Shown one piece after another: positions 25,957 through 33,039 of a stretch of 64,000 nt of DNA (the stretch's first letter is position 1; each line of letters opens with the position of its first letter). The position numbers were made by a program, and so were the translations under genes. Location of the stretch: assembly GCF_000426285.1 (NCBI RefSeq), contig NZ_AUFB01000001.1, forward strand, positions 372,001 to 436,000, given 5' to 3'. The notes under the pieces were generated by a model. The model saw nothing but the letters and a program-made list of their open reading frames with translations, searched no databases and was not told the origin of the DNA. Origin of the DNA: Rhizobium leucaenae USDA 9039. Lineage in GTDB: Bacteria > Pseudomonadota > Alphaproteobacteria > Rhizobiales > Rhizobiaceae.

Positions 25957-26298
25957 ATGGCAGATGACATACCGACCAATTCGCCGACAGTCGATCAATC
26001 ACAAGTAGCGGAACCGGCAACGAGAGATCTCGAAAAGGAAATCAGAGAGCGGGCATACGCCATCTGGGAGAACGAAGGCAGACAAGAAGGCCGACATCTT
26101 GAGCACTGGGAACGTGCCGAAAGGCAGATCAACGGTGAGTTTCATCTCGATAAGACCGAGATCGAGGGCGACGACGTGCCAAACTTGGATGCCCTGCGGG
26201 AAGCAGCCAGAGAGCATACTGACGCATTTCTGGTAAAAAGCGATCTTGAAGACGCCCATATACGGACGGCTGCGCCAGGCATGCGAGAGCAGCCTTAA
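25957..26298 (+). CDS. DUF2934 domain protein
   Basis: A 113-residue soluble protein with a DUF2934 motif near residues 26-54 (EIRERAYAIWENEGRQEGRHLEHWERAERQI), followed by an acidic tail. DUF2934 proteins are common in rhizobia, often several copies, and usually stress-linked; function unknown. The start is preceded by AAAGGAGATGACCG. Confidence 0.88.
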   Translation: MADDIPTNSPTVDQSQVAEPATRDLEKEIRERAYAIWENEGRQEGRHLEHWERAERQINGEFHLDKTEIEGDDVPNLDALREAAREHTDAFLVKSDLEDAHIRTAAPGMREQP

Positions 26299-26617
26299 AA
26301 CGACGATACGGCCGCATTCACCGCAGCTCGACGGCAGCTTCAAGGTTCGTTCACCTGAAGCGGCCGAGCCTACCCTGACGTCCATGTTCTTACGCCCTCA
26401 GCACCGCGGCATCCGTTCGCTGGACGAGCATCTGTTCGGTTGACGACGCAATTCCCCAAGGCGCGACGTATCGGAGGCTGCCTCTGATATGTCGCGTTCT
26501 TCGCAAACGCCCGTTTATCGGCAAGCAAGAACGAACGCAGCCGGCCGCAAACTCTCTCGCCGCTGCGGCAGGAGTTCTCGGATTTTCCACCGTCATATCT
26601 TATGCATCGAGCATTCG
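26299..26617. other. Intergenic stretch with a strong hairpin
   Basis: 319 bp between the convergent DUF2934 gene and the 92-aa hypothetical gene. Apart from the hairpin at 26461-26497 I see no gene or operator. Confidence 0.4.
26461..26497. terminator. 17-bp hairpin between convergent genes
   Basis: Bases 26461-26477 pair with 26481-26497 around a CTG loop, using three G-T pairs and otherwise perfect pairing (core GCGACGTATCGGAGG). Followed by CTTCG. Likely bidirectional terminator, or part of a small RNA. Confidence 0.55.
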
Positions 26618-26896
26618 TCAGGATGATTTCCCGACTGCCTCCGCATATTCGGCAAACGTCCTGGATTTCCCTGGACCCGAATCCTCATTGGCAAGCAGCA
26701 GCAGGCGGATGGGAAAGAGCATGGCTTTCCGATTGGCTTCCGACAGACCGCGGGCCTCGCCGTTGACGCCCTGCTGTGCACGTTCCAACGCCTGTTGCAT
26801 ATCGCTGCGAGAAACGACGCCGCTATCAACAAGAAGTGCATTGATCGAAGCAATCGCGGTAAGAAGACCTTCGAGTTGGAGGTTGGCGGTGTTCAA
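26618..26896 (-). CDS. Hypothetical protein with TTG start, coupled to a 26-aa frame
   Basis: A 92-residue soluble helical protein (NTANLQLEGLLTAIASINAL, then SDMQQALERAQQGV). Family not recognised, though similar short proteins seem common in rhizobia. I chose the TTG at 26896 because AAGGAG lies 7 nt upstream and its bases overlap the stop of the preceding 26-aa frame as TTGA. An ATG at 26920 in the same frame is the alternative, but it has no good ribosome site. Probably driven by the EcfG-type promoter at 27001-27025. Confidence 0.68.
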   Translation of the reverse strand: MNTANLQLEGLLTAIASINALLVDSGVVSRSDMQQALERAQQGVNGEARGLSEANRKAMLFPIRLLLLANEDSGPGKSRTFAEYAEAVGKSS

Positions 26897-26973
26897 GATT
26901 CGACTCCTTCGCTGTTGCATTCCACTGGAGCGGCCGCGTCATTTAACGCGATACCTATGTCGCTGAATTCCAT
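26893..26973 (-). CDS. 26-aa peptide upstream of the TTG-start gene
   Basis: ATG at 26973 with GGGAGGAG just upstream, encoding 26 residues (MEFSDIGIALNDAAAP and on, ending EGVES). Its TGA overlaps the downstream TTG start (TTGA). The strong ribosome site and overlap suggest real translation, either as a small protein or as a leader that couples translation of the next gene. It starts 28 bp after the stress promoter's -10. Confidence 0.5.
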   Translation of the reverse strand: MEFSDIGIALNDAAAPVECNSEGVES

Positions 26974-27000
26974 GATCTCCTCCCATAAAAGATGGCTATA

Positions 27001-27025
27001 AACGGCAGACTGTTCATGAAGTTCC
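27001..27025 (-). promoter_or_regulatory. EcfG-type general stress promoter
   Basis: On the minus strand, GGAAC (27025-27021), a 16-bp spacer and CGTT (27004-27001): an exact consensus match directed toward the 26-aa peptide and TTG-start gene. Confidence 0.75.
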
Positions 27026-27138
27026 GGCTGCCAGAGGCGCTGTCGTAGCAGCCATTCGCTGGTTATCGATGGTATTGCCACGATGATGACCGATTTGCGT
27101 GGTGTTCCCTTCTCCTCCGGCAATGGGACTGCTTACAA

Positions 27139-27663
27139 ATGGAATGGATCAATCGTTACGTCGATCAACCACTGCTCGATGGCGCCGCCAATTGGCTTCG
27201 AAGCTGGCATATTTATTCCGGTCAGCCTCCAGAGCGGCTCGAACCCGCTTGGCACCTTGCCGTACTCCTGTTTCTTTTGATTGCCGCCGAGCATTTTTTA
27301 CGCGGCTCGGGGCTTCTCGTCAGCGTTTCGGCTCTCATCATGCTGGCGCTTCCTTCCCTTTGGAAGCTCCTTTGCTCGATGAAAAAAGCCGATCTGTATG
27401 GTCTTCGTGAATATGCGCGTCTCAGGACACATGCATTCGCCAGACGAGAAGCAGAATGGTCGGTGAGAATGACTGTTTTGTTCATGTCCGCCAGCCTTCC
27501 GTTTTTTGCCGGCTCGGGTGACTCCGTCGGCGCGTATTTTTTGTTCGGAGCAAGTATTTGGTTCGTTCTGACGGCACCTGTCAAATTCTACCTTCAGGCG
27601 GCCGAACCCCCAGAACCCCATGAGGGCGACAGATCATTCCGGAACGCCGTGGAATTTCGGTAG
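27139..27663 (+). CDS. Hypothetical membrane protein
   Basis: A 174-residue protein with about four hydrophobic segments (AWHLAVLLFLLIAAEHFL, GLLVSVSALIMLALPSLW, MTVLFMSASLPFFAG, AYFLFGASIWFVLTAPVKFY). Between the two pairs is a charged loop (MKKADLYGLREYARLRTHAF). Family not recognised. Start ATG at 27139 is preceded by only weak ribosome-site bases. It lies between stress-type genes and may belong with them, but no consensus stress promoter was seen directly upstream. Confidence 0.68.
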   Translation: MEWINRYVDQPLLDGAANWLRSWHIYSGQPPERLEPAWHLAVLLFLLIAAEHFLRGSGLLVSVSALIMLALPSLWKLLCSMKKADLYGLREYARLRTHAFARREAEWSVRMTVLFMSASLPFFAGSGDSVGAYFLFGASIWFVLTAPVKFYLQAAEPPEPHEGDRSFRNAVEFR

Positions 27664-27776
27664 CCAGCCTATAGTTGTTCCCTAGCCAGTTCATCGCCGG
27701 CATTCATTTGCGTGGTTTGAACGATCGGTGCCGTAGGCAAACTCCAAGGATTGGATTGGCTAGGGCATGATGCTTC

Positions 27777-27801
27777 GGAACCAATATCGTGGCGCTCCGT
27801 T
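27777..27801 (+). promoter_or_regulatory. EcfG-type general stress promoter
   Basis: GGAAC (27777-27781), 16-bp spacer, CGTT (27798-27801), exact consensus, 31 bp before the DUF1328 start codon. Confidence 0.78.
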
Positions 27802-27831
27802 ATCTCCTACATCAATCGAAAGGAGACCACG

Positions 27832-27996
27832 ATGCTTTACTATGCTCTCGTGTTTTTGGTTGTGGCGGTGATTGCCGGTGTTCTCGGATTCGGGGGCATT
27901 GCAGGTGCTTCTGCTTCGATCGCGCAATTTCTATTCTTCATCTTCTTGGTTTTGTTCATCGTCTCGCTGGTTATGCGGGTCGTGCGGCGACCATAA
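27832..27996 (+). CDS. DUF1328 small membrane protein
   Basis: A 54-residue two-helix membrane protein of the DUF1328/YtjA family: [20 protein letters not shown] then [20 protein letters not shown]. The ATG at 27832 follows AGGAG. Family members are small stress-induced inner-membrane proteins of unknown role, and the exact EcfG-type promoter upstream agrees with that. Confidence 0.92.
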   Translation: MLYYALVFLVVAVIAGVLGFGGIAGASASIAQFLFFIFLVLFIVSLVMRVVRRP

Positions 27997-28024
27997 GACA
28001 AAGAATGAAGCAGCCCAATAATGG

Positions 28025-28078
28025 CTCGGCTAGAGAACTACGCCTTTTGTATAATGTGCAGCTCTTTAGCCGAGTTTT
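28025..28078 (+). terminator. Terminator after the DUF1328 gene
   Basis: CTCGGCTA (28025-28032) is complementary to TAGCCGAG (28067-28074), which is followed at once by TTTTCT. The loop is long (34 nt) but the 8-bp stem plus T-run 28 bp past the stop fits an intrinsic terminator. Confidence 0.5.
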
Positions 28079-28479
28079 CTAAAAATTTACTGGAACTTTC
28101 CCATATCGTATTGGTTTGGGCGCGGGTGGCAAGGGGGCGCCACGGGGTGTCGCACAAACCAAGCAGCGATGCCCTGGCCCGTCGCGTGCTTGCCCAGCAT
28201 CGCGGCGGGCCTAAAAGATCACCTGTCATGACTTCGGACAACAAAGGTTCAAATTCCACAGAACGAAAAAGCTCTGTCGGATCGTGGTGGGCCAAATGAT
28301 ATTCCACCAGGCAAAGCGGGCACGCCCGGCGATCGATCTGCACCATATCTTATCACAGCTTCTACACGTCTCTCGACCCACTCCAAGAGGCTTGCGGCAC
28401 ATCTCCGCCGATCTTCCATAAACCAAGCGGGCCTGTCATTTTCGACGCTCGCAACCAGGCTTTTCCCGAACAAAGACAA
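28038..28479 (-). pseudogene. Possible frameshifted gene, split by a GATC duplication
   Basis: Two overlapping minus-strand frames both look like protein and would join into one. The upstream frame (from 28479 or ATG 28419) reads ENDRPAWFMEDRRRCAASLL and continues EWVERRVEAVIRYGAD; the downstream frame reads DRRACPLCLVEYHLAHHDPT and continues ELFRSVEFEPLLSEVM. At the junction the sequence is GATCGATC (28331-28338); removing one GATC unit joins the frames as RYGADRRACPLC. The CPLC pair suggests a small metal or redox site. I do not recognise a family. It could also be two unrelated random frames; confidence is limited. Confidence 0.35.
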
Positions 28480-28491
28480 CGAACCCGCGTT
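28467..28491 (+). promoter_or_regulatory. Probable EcfG-type promoter for CsbD
   Basis: CGAAC (28467-28471), 16-bp spacer, CGTT (28488-28491), differing from the EcfG consensus by one base in the -35, 39 bp before the CsbD start. CsbD-family genes are typical general-stress targets. Confidence 0.55.
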
Positions 28492-28529
28492 ATCCCCTCG
28501 TCAGCAAACGAGATAGCGAGGACAAAATC

Positions 28530-28736
28530 ATGGATTGGCACAGAGTCGAAGGAAACTGGAAACAGTTCAAAGGCAAGGTCAAGGAGCAGTGGGGTAAGCT
28601 CACGGATGACGACCTTGATCAAATCGACGGTCGCTTAGATCAGCTCGAGGGTAAAATTCAGGAACGCTACGGGTTGGAAAGAGACCGCGCTCGGCGCGAC
28701 ATCGATGCTTGGTATAATCGACAGACCTGGCACTGA
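28530..28736 (+). CDS. CsbD family stress protein
   Basis: A 68-residue CsbD-like protein: MDWHRVEGNWKQFKGKVKEQ, WGKLTDDDLDQIDGRLDQLEGKIQERYG, with an extra basic C-terminal segment (RDRARRDIDAWYNRQTWH). Small, hydrophilic and helical; a general-stress marker in many bacteria, molecular function unknown. Start ATG follows AGCGAGGACAAAATC. Confidence 0.93.
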   Translation: MDWHRVEGNWKQFKGKVKEQWGKLTDDDLDQIDGRLDQLEGKIQERYGLERDRARRDIDAWYNRQTWH

Positions 28737-28756
28737 CACCCCTCGTGACGGAAGTG

Positions 28757-28783
28757 CTGCCCTGCCTCGGCGGGGCTTTTTTT
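28757..28783 (+). terminator. Intrinsic terminator after CsbD
   Basis: The G/C-rich stretch TGCCCTGCCTCGGCGGGGC can fold as CCC-GCC against GGC-GGG with one mismatch and is followed by seven T residues, 20 bp past the CsbD stop. Confidence 0.65.
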
Positions 28784-28999
28784 CGCTCGTTCGCGATGCT
28801 CGATGCCAACCCTTTCCCGGCCCGCACGCCATCCTGCAGGGATCAGATCGACGCGCCGACCGAAACTCGTTGAATATCCCGCTCCTCGTGCGCCGCGCGT
28901 TAGTCGAACGCACAAAAGGCGCTCAACACTTTTGAACGTAGAGCATCTTGTCCGCGTGCAGGTCATTCCACCTGCAAGCGAGACTCTTTAGAGCTGGTT

Positions 29000-29263
29000 T
29001 CAAGTATGGGGTAGGACGAGCAGATTCTCCCTGCCATTCCTCATCGCGATCCGAGCTTTCTCGCGAACGAGCCCTCCGAGGTCTATGTCGGGGTCACGTT
29101 CGGGGTCCAGACCATCCCAGTCGAGTGCCACCTGCAGCAACGCCATGTTCGTCAGATGGACAAGGTTGCGAAGCTGTAGCGCTTCGGCTGCCTCCTTCGC
29201 CGAGGAGATCAGCCTAAACATTCTAACAAATTCACGCACTCTCAGACTATCGTCGTCGGGCAT
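29000..29263 (-). CDS. cinS: CinS-like small regulator downstream of cinI
   Basis: An 87-residue soluble helical protein (MPDDDSLRVREFVRMFRLIS, then LVHLTNMALLQVALDWDG). It lies 36 bp downstream of cinI on the same strand, has GGAGG 5 nt before its ATG, and occupies the place and size of CinS. In R. leguminosarum CinS is made together with CinI and acts as an antirepressor by binding the regulator PraR, which links cell density to downstream quorum systems. The name rests on position and size; I did not align it. Confidence 0.7.
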   Translation of the reverse strand: MPDDDSLRVREFVRMFRLISSAKEAAEALQLRNLVHLTNMALLQVALDWDGLDPERDPDIDLGGLVREKARIAMRNGRENLLVLPHT

Positions 29264-29299
29264 GAGCGCCTCCTATTCGAAACACGAAGGTCACGTTTC

Positions 29300-29965
29300 T
29301 CATGCCGCGATGTCCAACAGCCGGGTCGTAACGGATCGCATTGGCTGGGGACGGACATAGAGCGGAGCCGAGACTTTGAGCATGCGCCGCATATTCGCAA
29401 GGACGCGCGGCGAGACCTCGAACGCACCACAGCAAACAGGATATCTCCCGTATCCGTCGCTGCGGCCAAGTTCATCGACTTCGGCGCCTGCCCGCTTGTA
29501 CACCCTCTTGAGATAGGGTTCGTAGTTTGAAATCATCGTGTGGATGCCGTGATCCAGGGCACATTCGCAAAGCGCGAGCAACAACAGACTGAACGCCCGG
29601 CCGGCATCGATGTCGGGAAAATCGTTCGCGATGGCAGCTTCGTCGATGCACATGCGCGTTCCTTCCCAAATCCCCGGGGCAACGAGATCGGTTGCAGCCG
29701 GAAACGTGTCTCTGAAGACGTCATAGAGAAGCGTCGGCCCTGTCGTCGGCATGAGCCGTATCCCGCCGTAGAACCGGATACGGCGTTCGTCGCACCAGAC
29801 GAGATAGGCCGGGCCGAGAGCATCATAGCTATCGCGTTCGTAGGGGCCGACGACGGTTACGTCCCAGCCGAGCGTATCAGCAAAGATTTTCTTACGAAGG
29901 CGGAACATCTGGTCGAGGATGTTCGCATATTTATGATATTCATGTGCCTGAATAACTATGAACAT
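29300..29965 (-). CDS. cinI: N-acyl-homoserine lactone synthase CinI
   Basis: A 221-residue LuxI-family synthase, making acyl-homoserine lactone from SAM and acyl-ACP. All canonical LuxI positions are present in register: R24, F28, W34, D45, D48, R70, F84, E101 and R104. The N terminus (MFIVIQAHEYHKYANILDQM) and C-terminal half (ALCECALDHGIHTMISNYEP) match rhizobial CinI, which makes the long-chain 3-hydroxy-C14:1 lactone. The ATG at 29965 follows GGAGG at 5 nt; the frame upstream to 30016 is not coding. cinR lies 78 bp upstream and cinS 36 bp downstream. A C/G-rich palindrome 75 bp upstream is the likely control site. Confidence 0.94.
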   Translation of the reverse strand: MFIVIQAHEYHKYANILDQMFRLRKKIFADTLGWDVTVVGPYERDSYDALGPAYLVWCDERRIRFYGGIRLMPTTGPTLLYDVFRDTFPAATDLVAPGIWEGTRMCIDEAAIANDFPDIDAGRAFSLLLLALCECALDHGIHTMISNYEPYLKRVYKRAGAEVDELGRSDGYGRYPVCCGAFEVSPRVLANMRRMLKVSAPLYVRPQPMRSVTTRLLDIAA

Positions 29966-30039
29966 TTTCGCCTCCAACAGTTGCTGTCGTAAGGCAAGAA
30001 TGGGCCGGAAAACCATAGTGGGAAATCCCGCAAATGGAG

Positions 30040-30055
30040 CCCCTCATTTGAGGGG
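30040..30055. promoter_or_regulatory. Palindrome upstream of cinI, over the cinR stop
   Basis: CCCCTCATTTGAGGGG has perfect 7-bp arms (CCCCTCA/TGAGGGG). It includes the cinR stop codon and lies about 75 bp before the cinI start, the usual distance for a LuxR-type box overlapping or adjoining the -35. Similar palindromes flank the cinR promoter. Confidence 0.6.
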
Positions 30056-30790
30056 ATTTGTCAGGGGAGTGATGATGCGAAGCTGGACTGCTTTGGTCGT
30101 GGCTGCCGAGAGTGTGGCACAGCCCAGCTTGAACCGTGCCGTCTTTAGATAATCGCGCGTCGTATGTTCGGAAATGTCGAGGATCAGCGCGATGTCTTTG
30201 TAGTCTTTGCCAAGCGCTGTCCAATGCAGACACTCGATTTCCCTTGGGCTCAAGGATGGCACCGGGTCATGTTCGCCATAGAGTTCCTGCACTGCTTTGC
30301 CGTGGATGAGATGCGCCAGTTCCGTCCATTCCTCTCGGCAACTGGCGACCAATTCTTGCCACCTATCAGGCGGCAAACCCGAATTGATCGAGAGCAATGA
30401 CCGCCGCCTGGCCTTGTCGGCCACCGGAATAGAGTAGCCGTTGCCGCCGAGGCCATGCTTCTGCGCGTCGACTAACAGTGCGTAAGCCTCCGGCGTCGGC
30501 TCCACCTCGCTCCAGTCGAACGGAAGCTGACGCAGAAAGCCCTCCCTCACAACGGGATCAATCTTGACGTAACCGTTGAGAAGATATCGGGAGACCCAGG
30601 AATCGGGATAGGTGGTACGAACAAACGGCGCGTCGATCGTATCCATGATGGTCTGGGCAAGATGGTAAGTCACGTAATCGACGTGATATGCCGCCTGCAG
30701 AGATCGAATGGCAGTATCGACATTAGGCGCCGCTTTGATCTCATTGAAAGCGTGCTCAAACCTTGGGTTGTCGGACGTTCCCCGCATCAT
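30044..30790 (-). CDS. cinR: LuxR-family quorum-sensing regulator CinR
   Basis: A 248-residue LuxR-type regulator. The N-terminal autoinducer-binding domain (residues about 20-165) includes [10 protein letters not shown], the region [21 protein letters not shown] with the conserved Trp/Tyr/Asp positions, and the C-terminal helix-turn-helix is [39 protein letters not shown]. It lies directly upstream of cinI on the same strand and should activate it on binding the lactone. Two related palindromes lie 59 and 103 bp upstream of its start. Confidence 0.93.
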   Translation of the reverse strand: MMRGTSDNPRFEHAFNEIKAAPNVDTAIRSLQAAYHVDYVTYHLAQTIMDTIDAPFVRTTYPDSWVSRYLLNGYVKIDPVVREGFLRQLPFDWSEVEPTPEAYALLVDAQKHGLGGNGYSIPVADKARRRSLLSINSGLPPDRWQELVASCREEWTELAHLIHGKAVQELYGEHDPVPSLSPREIECLHWTALGKDYKDIALILDISEHTTRDYLKTARFKLGCATLSAATTKAVQLRIITPLTNPLK

Positions 30791-30848
30791 GCGTCACCCC
30801 AGCTTCATTACCATCTTACCGCGAGATTGGTTCCACAAACAAGAGCAT

Positions 30849-30864
30849 CCCCACATATGAGGGG
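30849..30864. promoter_or_regulatory. Near-palindrome upstream of cinR, similar to the cinI box
   Basis: CCCCACATATGAGGGG differs from a perfect palindrome at one pair and shares the CCCC...GAGGGG frame of the cinI box. It lies 59 bp before the cinR start. Confidence 0.5.
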
Positions 30865-30892
30865 AATGACGTTAACGAAGGCAGTCGTATAT

Positions 30893-30909
30893 CCTCACGT
30901 TAGGTGAGG
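30893..30909. promoter_or_regulatory. Third C/G-rich inverted repeat near cinR
   Basis: CCTCAC (30893-30898) and GTGAGG (30904-30909) flank a 5-bp centre. It lies between cinR and the divergent small gene at 30913, and resembles half-sites of the other two boxes. Confidence 0.4.
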
Positions 30910-30912
30910 GAG

Positions 30913-31137
30913 ATGGGCCAAAGCGAGATGGGCCAAGTGGACGAAGCCGAGGAGGCGGTGAGCCAAGCTGCGATCGGATTGAAAACGAGCTGGCACGATA
31001 TGGCCGGCTCAGAAGCGTTGATACGAGCTCTGATCGCCGAACGAAGCCAACGGACCAGCGAAGCGCTATTTTGGATTCGGGTCTATCGAGCTCTATCCCC
31101 CGAGACGATCGACCCAATCCCTTCTTTTTTCCGATAG
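30913..31137 (+). CDS. Small hypothetical protein divergent from cinR
   Basis: A 74-residue soluble protein (GLKTSWHDMAGSEALIRALI, ERSQRTSEALFWIRVYRALS) with helical, protein-like composition. Starts at 30904 (GTG), 30913 (ATG) and 30928 (ATG) are possible; GAGGGAG is immediately before 30913 so the best start is uncertain. No family recognised. Its position next to the quorum-sensing palindromes suggests it could be cell-density controlled; not shown. Confidence 0.5.
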   Translation: MGQSEMGQVDEAEEAVSQAAIGLKTSWHDMAGSEALIRALIAERSQRTSEALFWIRVYRALSPETIDPIPSFFR

Positions 31138-31544
31138 AACGTTGTTGCCGCTGGGTTTGCCGATTGGCTCGCTGCCTTGGCACCTGGGGCGACCTCCAGC
31201 GGACGCCCTAAGCTTGCGGCCATTCCCCTCACCTCGAAGATTGCTTTAGCAGCATCTGGACGCTGAGCCGCCGCCGCGTGGTTCAGGATTAGCAAAAAGC
31301 TGCCGAATTCTCCGCGATTTCTCCCCACACGAAGCAAAGCGTCACAAATCATGTGATCTTGTTAGTTTAGGCTGTTATGAATTTTGATGGGATGCTATGG
31401 CGCTTCTATAAGTTTTCGGGGGTTTTCTGCCATCTATGCATCCGGCCACGACCGTATAGCCACCCTCCGGTGCAATCGGATTGACATCCTGACAAATATT
31501 GAACTGATCGCAGTCGCTCACAATGGCAAAGGGAGAGAGCTTGA
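31138..31544. other. Region upstream of the aldolase gene
   Basis: 407 bp. A minus-strand frame (31083-31352) is possible but overlaps the divergent small gene and lacks a ribosome site. The notable element is ATCATGTGAT at 31348-31357, repeated upstream of the DeoR gene. Otherwise nothing clear. Confidence 0.4.
31348..31357. promoter_or_regulatory. ATCATGTGAT element upstream of the aldolase gene
   Basis: The exact 10-mer ATCATGTGAT also occurs at 32979-32988 upstream of the DeoR-family gene. In both places a GTTA follows within about 10 bp. Possible shared operator for the DeoR regulator. Confidence 0.4.
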
Positions 31545-32609
31545 ATGGCACGCATCACGTTGAGGCAGTTGCTCGATGACGCAGCAGAACATGGCTATGG
31601 TGTACCCGCATTCAATATCAACAACATGGAACAGGCGCTCGCCATCATGGAGGCGGCCGATGCCGTCAACGCGCCCGTCATCATGCAGGCATCGCGCGGT
31701 GCCAGAGCCTATGCCAACGACATCATGCTGAAGCACATGATGGACGCCGTCGCCGAGATCTATCCTCAGATCCCCCTGTGCGTCCATCTGGATCACGGCA
31801 ACGACCCATCCAGTTGCATGACGGCCATCCAAGCCGGTTTCACTTCGGTGATGATGGACGGTTCTCTCAAAGCCGACGCCAAGACGCCGGCCGATTGGGA
31901 ATACAATGTCGGCGTCACCAAAACGGTCGCCGATATGGCGCATCTCGGCGGCATATCGGTGGAGGGAGAGCTCGGCGTGCTCGGCTCGCTGGAGACCGGC
32001 ATGGGCGAAGCCGAGGACGGCCATGGCGCCGAAGGCAAGCTCTCGCATGACCAGCTTCTCACCAACCCCGACGAGGCAGTCAAATTCGTACGGGAGACCA
32101 AGGTCGATGCCTTGGCGATCGCCATGGGCACATCGCATGGCGCCTACAAGTTCTCGCGCAAGCCCGACGGCAAGGTGCTGGCGATGAATGTGATCGAAGA
32201 GATCCATCGCAAATTGCCGAATACGCATCTGGTGATGCATGGCTCCTCTTCGGTTCCGGAAGAGCTTCAGGAGATCATCAACAAGTACGGCGGCCAGATG
32301 AAACCAACCTGGGGCGTGCCGGTCGAAGAGATCCAGCGCGGCATCAAGAACGGAGTTCGCAAGATCAACATCGACACGGATGGCCGCATGGCCATGACCG
32401 GCCAGATTCGCCGCGTGTTGCAGGAAGACCCGAGCGAATTCGATCCTCGTAAATATATGAAGCCGGCCATGGCGGCACTGACGAAGCTTTGCAAAGAGCG
32501 GTTCGAGCAGTTTGGAACGGCAGGACACGCCGCCCGCATTCGACCGCTTTCCGTCGCGGAAATGGCCAAGCGTTACAAATCCGGCGCGCTCGACCCGATC
32601 TTCTCGTGA
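31545..32609 (+). CDS. Class II fructose-bisphosphate aldolase
   Basis: A 354-residue zinc-dependent aldolase of the Calvin-cycle (CbbA-like) subtype. Zn and substrate motifs are intact: [46 protein letters not shown] and [12 protein letters not shown]. It cleaves fructose-1,6-bisphosphate to DHAP and GAP, or condenses them. The start follows GAGAGCTTGA. Its neighbour tpiB handles the same triose phosphates, which supports a joint catabolic role, possibly for a polyol entering as DHAP. Confidence 0.94.
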   Translation: MARITLRQLLDDAAEHGYGVPAFNINNMEQALAIMEAADAVNAPVIMQASRGARAYANDIMLKHMMDAVAEIYPQIPLCVHLDHGNDPSSCMTAIQAGFTSVMMDGSLKADAKTPADWEYNVGVTKTVADMAHLGGISVEGELGVLGSLETGMGEAEDGHGAEGKLSHDQLLTNPDEAVKFVRETKVDALAIAMGTSHGAYKFSRKPDGKVLAMNVIEEIHRKLPNTHLVMHGSSSVPEELQEIINKYGGQMKPTWGVPVEEIQRGIKNGVRKINIDTDGRMAMTGQIRRVLQEDPSEFDPRKYMKPAMAALTKLCKERFEQFGTAGHAARIRPLSVAEMAKRYKSGALDPIFS

Positions 32610-32665
32610 CGCCATTCGAATAATACCGCTGGACGGTTTTCAGAGCTGAATTGCTCGGCGATGTA

Positions 32666-32689
32666 CCGGCTCAGCCCTCGCTGGGCCGG
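32666..32689 (+). terminator. Hairpin after the aldolase gene
   Basis: CCGGCTCAGC (32666-32675) pairs with GCTGGGCCGG (32680-32689) with one T-G pair and a 4-nt loop. No T-run follows, so termination would be inefficient. Confidence 0.4.
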
Positions 32690-32968
32690 ATCAAATGCCC
32701 TCAACCGGAAGCCGGGGCCGACTGTGGGCTTTCGGAAACAGACGCGCGGCCCGTCGTCCAGCCGTCAGCAATGAAACGTCGGCGTGATCGTGACAACGTC
32801 TTCGATCTCAGCCGTAAGCCTTTGTTCCGTTCACTCAAGCGCTTCGGCGGCGATTGCACCGATATCGCGCAAGCCTCGTCGCCTTGGCTGGCGGCGTTGC
32901 GAAGGCGGACGCCATTCGCGCAGTCCTGCAGTGTTCGCGCCACATGAAATTATAACAAAACAACAAAA

Positions 32969-32988
32969 ATCATGTGTCATCATGTGAT
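32969..32988. promoter_or_regulatory. Direct repeats before the DeoR gene
   Basis: ATCATGTG occurs twice exactly 10 bp apart (32969-32976 and 32979-32986), one helical turn, and the second copy extends to ATCATGTGAT. Direct repeats of this kind are typical of DeoR-family operators; the position 50-70 bp upstream suggests autoregulation. Confidence 0.5.
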
Positions 32989-33039
32989 AAACGTGTTACA
33001 TTGCGAGGCATCCGATCCGGAGAGAACCGGAGCATCAAG

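Larger units (their letters stand above)
27997..28529. other. Region between DUF1328 and CsbD genes
   Basis: 533 bp with no intact gene that I trust. It holds a terminator-like hairpin (28025-28078), the remnant of a minus-strand gene that looks frameshifted (28038-28479) and a probable stress promoter for CsbD (28467-28491). Confidence 0.4.
32610..33039. other. Region between aldolase and DeoR genes
   Basis: 430 bp with no trustworthy gene. It contains a hairpin 57 bp after the aldolase stop (32666-32689) and AT-rich direct repeats just before the DeoR gene (32969-32988). Confidence 0.4.

Noticed and set aside
31083-31352. 89-codon minus-strand frame near cinR
   Set aside because: Partly protein-like, but it overlaps the divergent small gene, has no ribosome site and matches no family I know. 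Left open at low probability.
31518-32615. 365-codon minus-strand frame opposite the aldolase gene
   Set aside because: Entirely antisense to a gene with intact catalytic motifs; no recognisable domain.
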